Source: Citricoccus sp. CH26A (lineage in GTDB: Bacteria; Actinomycetota; Actinomycetes; Actinomycetales; Micrococcaceae). From it: a stretch of 64,000 bases of DNA. This document shows positions 9,308 through 18,009 of this stretch, one piece after another. The notes under the pieces are model-generated. The model did not search any database. It had not been told where the DNA came from and saw nothing but the letters and a program-made list of their open reading frames with translations. The stretch covers positions 1 to 64,000 of the forward strand of contig NZ_AFXQ01000011.1 in assembly GCF_000224415.1 (NCBI RefSeq), in the 5' to 3' direction. The translations under genes and the position numbers were made by a program. The stretch's first letter is position 1. Every line of letters starts with the position of its first letter.

Positions 9308-10531
9308 GTGAGCGCTGAGGACCACGCCGCCGATGGGCTTGCCCACACGGCGGCCCCTGCCGTCGACCTGCCGGATTTCCCCGTCCCGAGCCACGACCCG
9401 CGCGCTGTCTCGGATGCCATCCGGCCCGATGCGCGGATCGCGCTGTCCTCGTCCGGGGCGATGGTGCTGCTGCGTCATGCCGACGTGGTCGCGGCCGCCC
9501 GGGACCCCGAGGTGTTCTCCTCGGCCGTCTCCCGGTTCCTGCAACTGCCCAATGGCCTGGACGGGAAGGAACACGCCGCGTTCCGCCGGCTGATCGGGCC
9601 GTACTTCACCGCCGAGCGCATGGCTGCCCTGGAGCCCGGGGTGCGCGAGGCCGCCCGGCAGGTGTGCGCTGAGGTGGCGGGGGCGGGCGCGGGGGCCGTG
9701 GGGTGTGACGCGGTCGGCGAGTTCGGCTCCCGGTTTGCCGTGCGGGCGATGATGCGATGGCTCGGGTGGCCGGCGGGCTTGGAACCGACCCTGGTGGAGT
9801 GGGTGGCGGACAACCAGGCGGCCACCCGGTCCGGGCGGTTGGACGCCACCGCGGACGTAGCCCGGCGGTATGACGAGATCATCCGGTCCGTGCTGGCCCC
9901 GCGGCGCGGCAGCGGCGGTGACGCGGACGGCATGCGCCAGGACGTCACGGCGGAGCTGATGAGTGACCGGGCACTGGGCCGGCCGCTCCGGGACGAGGAG
10001 CTGGTCTCCGTCCTGCGGAACTGGACCGGCGGGGACCTGGGTTCCATCGCCCTGAGCCTCGGTGTGGTCCTGCACTACCTGGCCACCCACCGGGCGCTCC
10101 AGGACCGGGTCCGGTCGGGCGTCACCCGGGGCGAGCTCACCGCGATCGTGGACGAGATCCTGAGGATCGACGACCCGTTCGTCGCCAACCGGCGCGTGAC
10201 CACCTGCCCGGTCTCCCGGGGCGGGATCCAGGTGCCCGCGGGCCAACGGGTGGTCCTGAACTGGACGTCGGCGAACCGTGACGAGGAGGTCTTCGGCGAC
10301 CCCGACCGCTTCGACCCGGACGGCAACGCCGGGAACAACCTGGTGTACGGCACGGGTCCGCACGTGTGTCCCGGCCGGCCCCTGGCCACCCTCGAACTGT
10401 GCGTGGCGGTGGAGGAGATCGTGGCGGCCTTCGCGGACATCACCCTCGACCCCGTCCTCCGGCCCGAGCGGTCCATCACGCCGAACGGCGGGTTCTCGTC
10501 GGTGCCGGTGGTGCTGACCCCGGCCCGGTGA
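9308..10531 (+). CDS. Cytochrome P450
   Basis: A soluble bacterial P450 of 407 residues. The heme-cysteine loop is YGTGPHVCPGRPLA near residue 350 and the ExxR motif is EILR near residue 286. The I-helix reads GGDLGSIA where most P450s have (A/G)Gx(D/E)TT, so the usual acid-threonine pair is absent. GTG 9308 follows TACGGT (9296-9301), again leaderless. No ferredoxin or ferredoxin reductase lies beside it. The 3' end overlaps the convergent FtsK-like gene by 56 bp. Its substrate is unknown. Confidence 0.93.
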   Translation: MSAEDHAADGLAHTAAPAVDLPDFPVPSHDPRAVSDAIRPDARIALSSSGAMVLLRHADVVAAARDPEVFSSAVSRFLQLPNGLDGKEHAAFRRLIGPYFTAERMAALEPGVREAARQVCAEVAGAGAGAVGCDAVGEFGSRFAVRAMMRWLGWPAGLEPTLVEWVADNQAATRSGRLDATADVARRYDEIIRSVLAPRRGSGGDADGMRQDVTAELMSDRALGRPLRDEELVSVLRNWTGGDLGSIALSLGVVLHYLATHRALQDRVRSGVTRGELTAIVDEILRIDDPFVANRRVTTCPVSRGGIQVPAGQRVVLNWTSANRDEEVFGDPDRFDPDGNAGNNLVYGTGPHVCPGRPLATLELCVAVEEIVAAFADITLDPVLRPERSITPNGGFSSVPVVLTPAR

Positions 10532-13500
10532 CGTCCAGTGCGAGCTGGACTGCGACGCCGGGCGCGGGGTGCTCGGACGTGACCATGACAGCGCGTCCCG
10601 GGACCTCTCGGACCCGGTGGAGAGTAGGCCAGACCATCCGCTGCTCCGGGGTGGAGCCGGCGGGGAGGTAGAAGCGGGTCGGCACCTGTCCGAGCACGCG
10701 CCCGCCGGCCAGCTCGCGGCCACCGAAAAGGGCCACGGCGAGCAGCGACGGCGAGTGATCGCGCAGGAGCAGCGACAGGTGTTCCTCCGTGGTCTCGTAT
10801 CCCGTCCCGACGCGCAGTCCTGCCCACCGGCCCCAGGCGGTGACGACCAGGCGCACCGGCCGTCGCGCACCCAGGTCCTCCCGGACTTCTGCCAGCAACG
10901 CACCGAGCCGCTCGGCAGTGGCCAGCGCAGGGGAGAGGATCGTCCACTGGCCGGGGGAGTCGTGCTCACCGGGTCCGGTCCTGAACGGGCCCCCCTCGGG
11001 GAGGGTGCCGCCATCGCCGTCCAGGACCAGGGTGCGTGGAGGCGTGGCCGGCCCGGAGGGTGTCGCCGGAAGGTCGGCCAGCTGATGGAGGGTGGATCGT
11101 GCCGCCTCCCGGATCCCGCCGGTGTCCGTCCCGATCCAGGCCACCGGGCCGTCCCCGCCCGGCCTCCAGGCCACGGGCCCCTGTCGTCGTGCACCCGGGA
11201 CATCGGCCAGTCCCACGACGACGGCGCCGGGGTGTGCGAGGCGCTCGGCGGTCGTCGGGCACCAGCGATCGGGCAAGGCCGGCATGACGACCGGTTCGGG
11301 TATGGCGAGTCTCCCTCGCTCGACACCGCAGCGGATCCGGTCGACGATGCCGGGCCAGTCGGCTGGCCTGCCCCCGTCCGGGTCACCTCCTGGGGTACCG
11401 TCGCCGCCCTCCCAGGGGACCAGGTCCGGTGGACCTGGCGGTGCGGTGAACCGGCCGGTCTGGAAGGCCCTGGGAGGTGCACCGCCGTGCCGGATGAAGG
11501 CCTGCCCGGGGGAGTCGGCGTCGATGGAATGCGCCTGGGGGGATCCGAGCAGATCCCAGGATTCCTGTTCGGTGGCCGTCCTCAAGCAGACGATCGTGCC
11601 CAGGTTGGAGCGCACGTCGGGGCCCACCGCGCCCTGGGCCCGCTGGGTGGCGAGCACGAGGTGGAAACCGAGGGAGCGGCCGGTGGCCGCCAGTCGCGCC
11701 AGGACCGCTGCCGACTGGGGATGGTCCTCGACGAGGACACGAAGCTCGTCGATGGCCACGACCAACCGGGGCAGCACCTCTCTCGGGTGTGAACGGCGGT
11801 ACGCGGCGAAGTCGACGCTCCCGGCCGCCAGGAAGAGCTCTTCCCGGTGACGCAATTCGGCCGTGAGGGCGTCGAAGGTCCGCAGGGACTCTGCCTCGAC
11901 CAGGTTGGTCTCGACGGACATCGTGTGCGGGAGTCCGGACAGCGGTGCGAACGATGATCCGCCCTTGAAGTCCATCAGCACGAAAGACACCTCACCCGGG
12001 GGGTACGCCGCGGCCAGCCCGGTGAGGACGGTGAGCAGCAGCTCGGATTTGCCCGATCCCGTGGTCCCCGCGATCATGGCGTGCGGACCCTCGCGGACCA
12101 GGTCGAGGCGGACCGGATCGGTGCCACCGGTGAGCGGTGACCGCAGGGACGACACCGACGTGTGGGGGCGATCCGGCAGCGGGAGTTCCATGCGGGGCGG
12201 TGACGGGGGCACGCGGGGGCCCGGGGAGCCACCGAGCTCGTCCACGAGCCAGCCCGCGGTCGAGGCGGACATGCCGTGCCACCGGAGGTCCTCGTAGTCC
12301 AGGCCGCCGACGGTGGCACGGGCCTGATCGGGAAGTATCCGATCACCCCCGGTCCGGTCGTCCCCACCATCCTCCGCTCCACCGAGCACGACGCGGTGCC
12401 AGCCCACCGGTAAGGCTCCATCCCCAGCTCCGGCGTGCAGGACGGCCGTGCCCTCGACCGCCGTGATGCCGCCCCCGAACCAGGCGTCGCCTGCCGATCT
12501 CCGGACGAGGACGCCGCGGGAGGTGGCAACCGCGTCCCGGCACAGCTGGACCACCAGCCAGTGGGAGATCGCCTCCACCGTCGAACGCTGGCCGATGACC
12601 CGGGTGGTCCCCCCGGGATGCAGTTCGGTGATGACCGGCACGGTGGCCCGTGACCACGCCGACCAGTCGGCACCCTCCCGGTCCGTCGCCAGGGGCAGCG
12701 TGGCGGTGCCGGTACCCCAGCGGATGAGTGGCGGCGCAGCGGCCGGTTCGAGGGTGCCGAAACGATCCGTGGCGGCCGACCGGGCCGCAAGGGCCATCGC
12801 GCCGGGGGCGGGAGCCAACGTCTCCAGCCGTTCCCCGAGGCGAGCGGCCTCCGCGGTGATCCGGCGGCCGTGTGCGGACCGGGCCGAACGGTGCTGGGCC
12901 CACATCACGCCGGCAACCCCCACCGAGATGAGACTGAACAACAGGAAGTACCAGTGACCGGTCACCACGGCCAGCACGAGACCGATGACCAACGGCCCCA
13001 GGGCCATGACGGCCTGCATGACGACGTTCGGGCGCGTCGGTTCCTGGCCGGGAGCAAGGGTGAGGGACGGTAACGGTGCCCTGGCGGGCAACGGTTCGGG
13101 CCGTCCCCGAACGAGGCGGAACCCCGAACTGCCCTCCCTCCACGGGGAGGAACCCGTCCGGGGTGGGCCGTTGTCGTCGGTGGCCGGGTTGGCGCGGGAT
13201 CCGGCGAGGTGGACGATCCGGACGCCATCCGGTTCGACGACGGCCCGGAAGTGGGGTGCGGACAGGAAGGGATCGGCGACCCTCAGGTCTGAGTGGTTGC
13301 GGCCCACCGACACCCCGGACCGGGGCAGGGGAGCCAGCAGCCCGGTGTCGGGCCCGTCCTCGACCACCAGGACGACCTCCGGGCCACTCTCGCGCCCGGT
13401 GGCCGGACGTGCTGACGGGCGGGCGACCACGCACAGGGTGGGGCCCGGACCCAGGACGTCGGTTCCCGCCTCTTCCAGCGGTCTGCCGCACACCGAGAAG

Positions 13501-13622
13501 CGGTACCCGGGCAGTCGATGCCGTAGCAGTGCGTCCCATCTCGGGCCATCGGCCCCCTCCATGTTCCGTGCCGACCACCAGCACGGCACGCCGTCCGCCA
13601 GGCCCAGGATGCGCACTCGCAT
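10476..13622 (-). CDS. FHA-domain FtsK/SpoIIIE (EssC/EccC-like) ATPase
   Basis: A 1048-residue protein. An FHA-like domain lies at about 100-145 (VGRNHSDLRV, LSAPHF). Two membrane helices follow (about 203-241), then a FtsK/SpoIIIE ATPase with Walker A GTTGSGKSELL near residue 520, DFKGGSSF, and Walker B VVAIDEL. A second ATPase-like domain (near 830, IGTDTGGIREAA) has lost its P-loop lysine. FHA, two helices and tandem ATPases are the plan of type VII secretion motors (EssC/EccC) rather than FtsK, which has four helices and a gamma domain. ATG 13622 is preferred because AGGAGGT precedes it by 7 nt. No WXG100 gene is nearby. Confidence 0.85.
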   Translation of the reverse strand: MRVRILGLADGVPCWWSARNMEGADGPRWDALLRHRLPGYRFSVCGRPLEEAGTDVLGPGPTLCVVARPSARPATGRESGPEVVLVVEDGPDTGLLAPLPRSGVSVGRNHSDLRVADPFLSAPHFRAVVEPDGVRIVHLAGSRANPATDDNGPPRTGSSPWREGSSGFRLVRGRPEPLPARAPLPSLTLAPGQEPTRPNVVMQAVMALGPLVIGLVLAVVTGHWYFLLFSLISVGVAGVMWAQHRSARSAHGRRITAEAARLGERLETLAPAPGAMALAARSAATDRFGTLEPAAAPPLIRWGTGTATLPLATDREGADWSAWSRATVPVITELHPGGTTRVIGQRSTVEAISHWLVVQLCRDAVATSRGVLVRRSAGDAWFGGGITAVEGTAVLHAGAGDGALPVGWHRVVLGGAEDGGDDRTGGDRILPDQARATVGGLDYEDLRWHGMSASTAGWLVDELGGSPGPRVPPSPPRMELPLPDRPHTSVSSLRSPLTGGTDPVRLDLVREGPHAMIAGTTGSGKSELLLTVLTGLAAAYPPGEVSFVLMDFKGGSSFAPLSGLPHTMSVETNLVEAESLRTFDALTAELRHREELFLAAGSVDFAAYRRSHPREVLPRLVVAIDELRVLVEDHPQSAAVLARLAATGRSLGFHLVLATQRAQGAVGPDVRSNLGTIVCLRTATEQESWDLLGSPQAHSIDADSPGQAFIRHGGAPPRAFQTGRFTAPPGPPDLVPWEGGDGTPGGDPDGGRPADWPGIVDRIRCGVERGRLAIPEPVVMPALPDRWCPTTAERLAHPGAVVVGLADVPGARRQGPVAWRPGGDGPVAWIGTDTGGIREAARSTLHQLADLPATPSGPATPPRTLVLDGDGGTLPEGGPFRTGPGEHDSPGQWTILSPALATAERLGALLAEVREDLGARRPVRLVVTAWGRWAGLRVGTGYETTEEHLSLLLRDHSPSLLAVALFGGRELAGGRVLGQVPTRFYLPAGSTPEQRMVWPTLHRVREVPGRAVMVTSEHPAPGVAVQLALDVTGPGSAPPAPTRTRRSA

Positions 13623-13896
13623 GGATGCCACCTCCTCCGGTCCCGATCGCCGTAGTGGGCACCAGTCCTGTCACAGGCGATGCCACTGTCCCGGGCCCAC
13701 TCTCATCCCCGGGAAGGACACGGCGCACGCGCTCGCCGTCAGGTTGTGGACGACACGCCCGGTGGACGCGGACCGGCCGTGCCGCCGGTCGGGTTCTCCA
13801 CAGTCAATGTAAAGGTGACATGCGCGTTCCCCGACGGGGTCGGTACTCTCGGTGGGAGGGATGAGGCCCGAGCAGGGCATGCATGGAGGGGGAACC

Positions 13897-15120
13897 ATGG
13901 ACGCCGTCCGAATACTGACCGATGAGGTCCGCGAACTGATCCGCCGACGCGGCATGGATCCACTGAACGAACCGGACGAGGTACGCCGCCTGGTGCTGGA
14001 CGCCACGGCCGACTACGACGCGCGCTCGCTCATCGGTTCCCTGCCGCTGCTGGCAGACCGGGACGAGGCGGCCCGGACGGTCTTCGATGCCGTGGCCGGG
14101 TACGGCCCCCTGCAACCGCTGCTGGACGACGACTCCGTCGAGGAGATCTGGATCAATGCTCCCAACGAGGTGTTCTGCGCCCGTGGCGGGGTCTCCGAGC
14201 TGACGAGCATCATCCTGACCGAGGAGAACGTCCGTGACCTCGTGGAACGGATGCTGAAGTCCTCCGGCCGTCGCCTGGACCTGTCATCACCGTTCGTGGA
14301 CGCTGCACTGCCGGACGGGTCACGCCTGCACGTGGTCATCCCGGACATCACCCGACGGCACTGGTCGGTCAACATCCGCAAGTTCGTGGTCCGCGCACAC
14401 CACCTCGAGGACCTGGTGCGCTCCGGGTCCCTGAGCGCCGAGGCAGCTCGCTATCTGGACGCCAGCGTCGATGCCGGACTCAACATCCTCGTCTCCGGCG
14501 CGACCCAGGCCGGCAAGACCACCCTGCTGAACTGCCTGTCCGCCTCCATCGGCAGCCGTGAACGAGTCGTCACCGTGGAGGAGATCTTCGAGCTCAAGCT
14601 GCCCCTGCGCGACGTGGTGCAGATGCAGTGCCGCCAGCCGAACCTCGAGGGCAACGGGGAGATCCCGTTGCGCCGCCTGGTCAAGGAGGCCCTGCGCATG
14701 CGCCCGGACCGGTTGATCGTCGGTGAGGTACGCGAGGCGGAGAGCCTGGACATGCTCGTGGCCCTGAACAGTGGACTTCCGGGGATGTGCACGATCCACG
14801 CGAACAGTGCCTCTGATGCCCTGACCAAGATCTGCACGCTACCCCTGATGGCCGGAGAGAACATCTCGCGGAACTTCGTGGTTCCCACGGTGGCCTCCTG
14901 CTTCGACCTCGTGGTGCACTGTGCCCGGGACCGGCACGGGCGGCGGTACGTGGAGGAGATCCTCGCCGTCGGTTCGCGGGTGGAGGAGGGCATCATCGAG
15001 TCCTCCACGGTCTTCCACCGGGTCGACGGCCAGCTCGTGCTCAATCCCTCGGCCATGCTGGAGAACGGCAAGCTCGAGGCCCACGGATACGACGCTCGCA
15101 CCGTGGTCGGGGTCGGCTGA
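13897..15120 (+). CDS. cpaF: Tad pilus/secretion ATPase CpaF (TadA)
   Basis: A type II/IV secretion-family ATPase of 407 residues. The N-terminal domain carries YGPLQPLLDDDSVEEIWINAP; Walker A is SGATQAGKTTLLN near residue 206; RPDRLIVGEVREAES is the Walker B and Asp-box region; MCTIHANS follows. ATG 13897 is chosen for GGAGGGGG at 13885-13892. It powers pilus assembly with the TadB/TadC pair that follows directly (TGATG overlap with tadB). A TadZ/CpaE-type partner, usually just upstream of cpaF, is missing; the divergent gene is the FHA-FtsK ATPase. Confidence 0.92.
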   Translation: MDAVRILTDEVRELIRRRGMDPLNEPDEVRRLVLDATADYDARSLIGSLPLLADRDEAARTVFDAVAGYGPLQPLLDDDSVEEIWINAPNEVFCARGGVSELTSIILTEENVRDLVERMLKSSGRRLDLSSPFVDAALPDGSRLHVVIPDITRRHWSVNIRKFVVRAHHLEDLVRSGSLSAEAARYLDASVDAGLNILVSGATQAGKTTLLNCLSASIGSRERVVTVEEIFELKLPLRDVVQMQCRQPNLEGNGEIPLRRLVKEALRMRPDRLIVGEVREAESLDMLVALNSGLPGMCTIHANSASDALTKICTLPLMAGENISRNFVVPTVASCFDLVVHCARDRHGRRYVEEILAVGSRVEEGIIESSTVFHRVDGQLVLNPSAMLENGKLEAHGYDARTVVGVG

Positions 15121-15974
15121 TGGCACTGATGCTGGGCCTGACATTGGGAGCTGGCCTCTTCCTGGTGTGGTGGTCCCTCTGGCCGAGGGAGGCCCGGCGA
15201 GAGGTCTCCGCGCCCCACGACAGCAGGCTGCGTCAGTTGCTCGCCCGGGCCGGCGTGGAGCAGGTGGGCCCGGCCGGCGTCGTGGCGGCCACGGTCGGCA
15301 GCGCGCTCGTCTCCCTGCTGATGGTCTTCCTCGTCACCAGGACGGTGAGCATCGCCCTGTGCTTTGCCCTCTTCGGCGCCCTGGTGCCATGGGTTGCCCT
15401 GCGCTGGCAGGCCCGCAAGCGACAGACCCTGTTGCGGGACGTCTGGCCGGACGCCGTGGACCACCTCCGCTCGGCGATCCGGGCCGGTCTGACACTGCCC
15501 GAGGCCCTCATCCAGCTGGGGGAGAAGGGACCGGAGGAACTGCAGCCGGCCTTCCGGGAGTTCTCCCGGGACTACCGCTCCGGCCAGAGGTTCACCGACG
15601 CGCTGGACAACCTCAAGTTCAGGATGGCCGACCCGGTGGCCGACCGGCTCGTCGCCGCACTGCGACTGACCCGCGACGTCGGTGGCGCTGACATCGGCAA
15701 CCTGCTGTCCACCCTCGCGGAGTTCCTGCGCGAGGATGCCCGGACCCGCAGCGAGTTGGAGTCCCGCCAGTCCTGGACCGTCAACGCCGCCCGACTGGCC
15801 GTCGCGGCGCCCTGGGTGGTCCTGTTGCTGCTGGGCACCCAACCGGAGGCCGTCCGTGCCTACCAGTCACTGAGCGGGGCCCTGGTCCTGGCCGGTGGTC
15901 TCGTGGTCTCGGTGGTGTGCTATCAGCTGATGCTGCGGATCGGCGCCCTGCCGGACGAGAAGAGGGTGCTCTAG
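15120..15974 (+). CDS. tadB: Type II secretion F-family membrane protein TadB
   Basis: A 284-residue inner-membrane platform protein. It has N-terminal helices (1-20, 55-95), a cytoplasmic T2SSF domain (about 105-225: DVWPDAVDHLRSAIRAGLTLPEAL, GADIGNLLSTLAEFLREDARTRSE), and C-terminal helices. Its ATG overlaps the cpaF stop (TGATG) and its stop is directly followed by tadC. Together with TadC it forms the platform that CpaF acts on. Confidence 0.9.
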   Translation: MALMLGLTLGAGLFLVWWSLWPREARREVSAPHDSRLRQLLARAGVEQVGPAGVVAATVGSALVSLLMVFLVTRTVSIALCFALFGALVPWVALRWQARKRQTLLRDVWPDAVDHLRSAIRAGLTLPEALIQLGEKGPEELQPAFREFSRDYRSGQRFTDALDNLKFRMADPVADRLVAALRLTRDVGGADIGNLLSTLAEFLREDARTRSELESRQSWTVNAARLAVAAPWVVLLLLGTQPEAVRAYQSLSGALVLAGGLVVSVVCYQLMLRIGALPDEKRVL

Positions 15975-16910
15975 ATGTCCACGCTGATGACGGCAGGGAT
16001 CCTCGGACTGATCCTGGGCGCCGGCCTGGCCCTCGTGGTGGTGGCCGTGCCCTGGGGGTGGCAACCCTCCCTGGTCCGTCGGGTGTCGCCACAACTGCGC
16101 AACCAGGCACCCGCCTCGTCCCTCTTGCGCGAACACCAGAAGGTGTCTCCGTGGGGAGCATTGGGACGGATCCTGCACCCCGTGCTGGCCGAGGGTGTCC
16201 GCCAGCTGGGGAGGTTCAACCTGGGCCAGCAGGCACTGGAGCGCAAGATCGAGGCCTCCGGCTCCGAGCTCTCGGTCCAGGACTATCGGGCCCAGCAGCT
16301 CATCACCGCGGCCGCGGGAGCGGCAGTCGGGATGGCCACCTGCGTGGCACTGGCCGTCCATGGCGGTCTCCATCCCGTCGTGGGTGTCGTGATCGTGGGG
16401 GCCCTGGCCGTGGTCGGGTTCTTCCTGCGCGACAACCTGCTGACCAGCCAGCTCAGGCGTCGTCGCGCCCGCATCCTCAGTGAGTTCCCGTCCATCGCCG
16501 AGCTCTTCGCCATGTCCGTCAGCGCGGGCGACAGCGCCCCCGGCGCCCTGGAGCGGGTGGCCACCTCGGCACGCGGAGCACTGGCCGAGGAATTCGGCAC
16601 GGTCCTGGCCGACATGCGCGCGGGGGCCTCCATCCACACCGCGCTGAAGGCGTGTGCCCGCCGCGTCCAGCTGGCACCCGTGGATCGCTTCATCGAGGGG
16701 ATCCTCGTGGCGCTGGAACGGGGCACGCCGCTGGCGGACGTCCTCCGGGCCCAGGCCAAGGACGTCCGGGAACTCTCCAAGCGCGAACTACTGGAATCGG
16801 CCGGGCGCAAGGAGATCGGCATGATGACGCCGCTCGTCTTCGGCATCCTGCCGCTGACCGTGGTCTTCGCGATCTTCCCGGGGATCTCGATCATGAACCT
16901 CGGCTTCTGA
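15975..16910 (+). CDS. tadC: Type II secretion F-family membrane protein TadC
   Basis: A 311-residue T2SSF protein starting at the base after the tadB stop. Helices lie at the N-terminus, near 110-155 and at the C-terminus (LVFGILPLTVVFAIFPGISIM). The T2SSF domain (about 165-280) shows FPSIAELFAMSVSAGDSAPGALERVA and ALERGTPLADVLRAQAKDVRE. It is the partner of TadB in the pilus platform. Confidence 0.9.
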   Translation: MSTLMTAGILGLILGAGLALVVVAVPWGWQPSLVRRVSPQLRNQAPASSLLREHQKVSPWGALGRILHPVLAEGVRQLGRFNLGQQALERKIEASGSELSVQDYRAQQLITAAAGAAVGMATCVALAVHGGLHPVVGVVIVGALAVVGFFLRDNLLTSQLRRRRARILSEFPSIAELFAMSVSAGDSAPGALERVATSARGALAEEFGTVLADMRAGASIHTALKACARRVQLAPVDRFIEGILVALERGTPLADVLRAQAKDVRELSKRELLESAGRKEIGMMTPLVFGILPLTVVFAIFPGISIMNLGF

Positions 16911-16971
16911 GAACGCCCATCCGACCGACCTCGAGCACCACCCCACCACCGAACCCATGAAGGGGGACACC

Positions 16972-17190
16972 ATGCAGCACCACCAGGACACCACCGGCCT
17001 CACGCACCGCGCGCTCGCGGCACTGAGGGCCTTCATCGCCGGGGCCCGCACCGACGAACGGGGTGACGTACCCGGGTGGGTGATGATCACCCTGATGTCG
17101 GCGCTGCTCGTCGCGGGGCTGCTGGCCATCGCGGGACCGGCGCTGACCGACCTCTTCAACCAGGCCATCAGCCAGGTCTCCACCAACTGA
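16972..17190 (+). CDS. Small Tad pilin-like membrane protein (GDVPGWV type)
   Basis: A 72-residue protein: hydrophilic N-terminus, DERG followed by DVPGWVMITLMSALLVAGLL and a short amphipathic tail. Position and size match the Flp major pilin, but the residue at +5 after the predicted Gly cleavage point is Trp, not the Glu used by class III prepilins. ATG 16972 is preferred over 16957 because AAGGGGG lies 5 nt before it. It is probably the major structural subunit of this Tad system. A different membrane role cannot be excluded. Confidence 0.75.
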   Translation: MQHHQDTTGLTHRALAALRAFIAGARTDERGDVPGWVMITLMSALLVAGLLAIAGPALTDLFNQAISQVSTN

Positions 17191-17192
17191 CG

Positions 17193-17564
17193 GTGGGCGA
17201 GTCAGAGCGCGGCTCGGCGGTCGCCGAGTCCGTGATGGTGATGGCCCTGCTGGCCGTCCTCTTCGCCGCCATCCTGCAGTTCGGACTGATCATCCACGTG
17301 CGCAACACGCTCATCGACGCCGCCAGTGCCGGTGCGCGCTATGGCGCACTGGGGGATCGGACACCCACCGACGGCGCCGCGCGGACCCGGGAGTTGCTCA
17401 CCGGTTCGATCCCGGGCGGGGCCGAGGCGGAGGTCTCCGCCGGGCTGGTCGACGGAGCGGGCAGCACCATGGTGCGGGTCACCGTCCGCACGCAGATGCC
17501 GATGGTGGGGTTCCTCACCGGCCCGGTCCGTCTGGAGGCGGACGGTCATGCCTTCCGTTACTGA
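17193..17564 (+). CDS. TadE-like minor pilin
   Basis: A 123-residue pseudopilin. ERGSAVAES places Gly before the cut and Glu at +5, followed by a hydrophobic stretch (VMVMALLAVLFAAILQFGL) and the TadE pattern IIHVRNTLIDAASAGARYGA. The GTG start at 17193 lies 2 nt after the pilin-like gene's stop. TadE proteins are pseudopilins that initiate or anchor the Flp fibre. Confidence 0.85.
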   Translation: MGESERGSAVAESVMVMALLAVLFAAILQFGLIIHVRNTLIDAASAGARYGALGDRTPTDGAARTRELLTGSIPGGAEAEVSAGLVDGAGSTMVRVTVRTQMPMVGFLTGPVRLEADGHAFRY

Positions 17565-18009
17565 GCGCCCGCTGACGGTCGACCGGGTCGATCCGTCAGG
17601 GGAGCACGGCTCGGCCACCGTGGAGTTCGTCCTGCTGGCCGCACTGTTGCTGATCCCGGTCGTCTACTTCCTGATGCTGACCAGCCAGATCCAGTCGGCG
17701 GCCTATGCCTCGGTGGCCGCCGCGGACCAGGCGGCCAAGGCCATGGTGGCGGCCCCCGACGAGGCGGAGGCCGCCCAGCGCGCCGACCGCGTCGTCGCCC
17801 TGACCCTCGCGGACTACGGTCTGACCCCGGCCACGCACCGGTCCAGCATCTCGTGCACCTCGACCCCATGCCTGGAACCGGGGTCCTCGGTGGCCGTGGA
17901 GGTCGCCGTCCGGGTCCCGGTTCCGCTGCTGCCCCAGGGCCTGAGATGGGACACGGCCGTCGCCACCGTCACCAGCAGCTCCCAGCAACCGGTTCCGAGG
18001 TTCGGATGA
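17548..18009 (+). CDS. Second TadE/TadF-like minor pilin
   Basis: A 153-residue protein. EHGSATVEF (Gly then Glu at +5) leads into the helix VLLAALLLIPVVYFLMLTSQ. The exported part contains two cysteines (SCTSTPC near residue 115) that could form a disulfide. ATG 17548 is supported by GGAGG 9 nt upstream and overlaps the preceding gene by 17 bp. It is the TadF-like partner of the TadE gene before it. Confidence 0.82.
   Translation: MPSVTERPLTVDRVDPSGEHGSATVEFVLLAALLLIPVVYFLMLTSQIQSAAYASVAAADQAAKAMVAAPDEAEAAQRADRVVALTLADYGLTPATHRSSISCTSTPCLEPGSSVAVEVAVRVPVPLLPQGLRWDTAVATVTSSSQQPVPRFG

Noticed and set aside
7667-11482. Very long open frame on the minus strand (over 1200 codons)
   Set aside because: It runs antisense through the clear MFS and P450 genes, its translation is low-complexity (His, Gly, Gln, Asp rich) with no domain, and such shadow frames are common in DNA with G/C at third positions.
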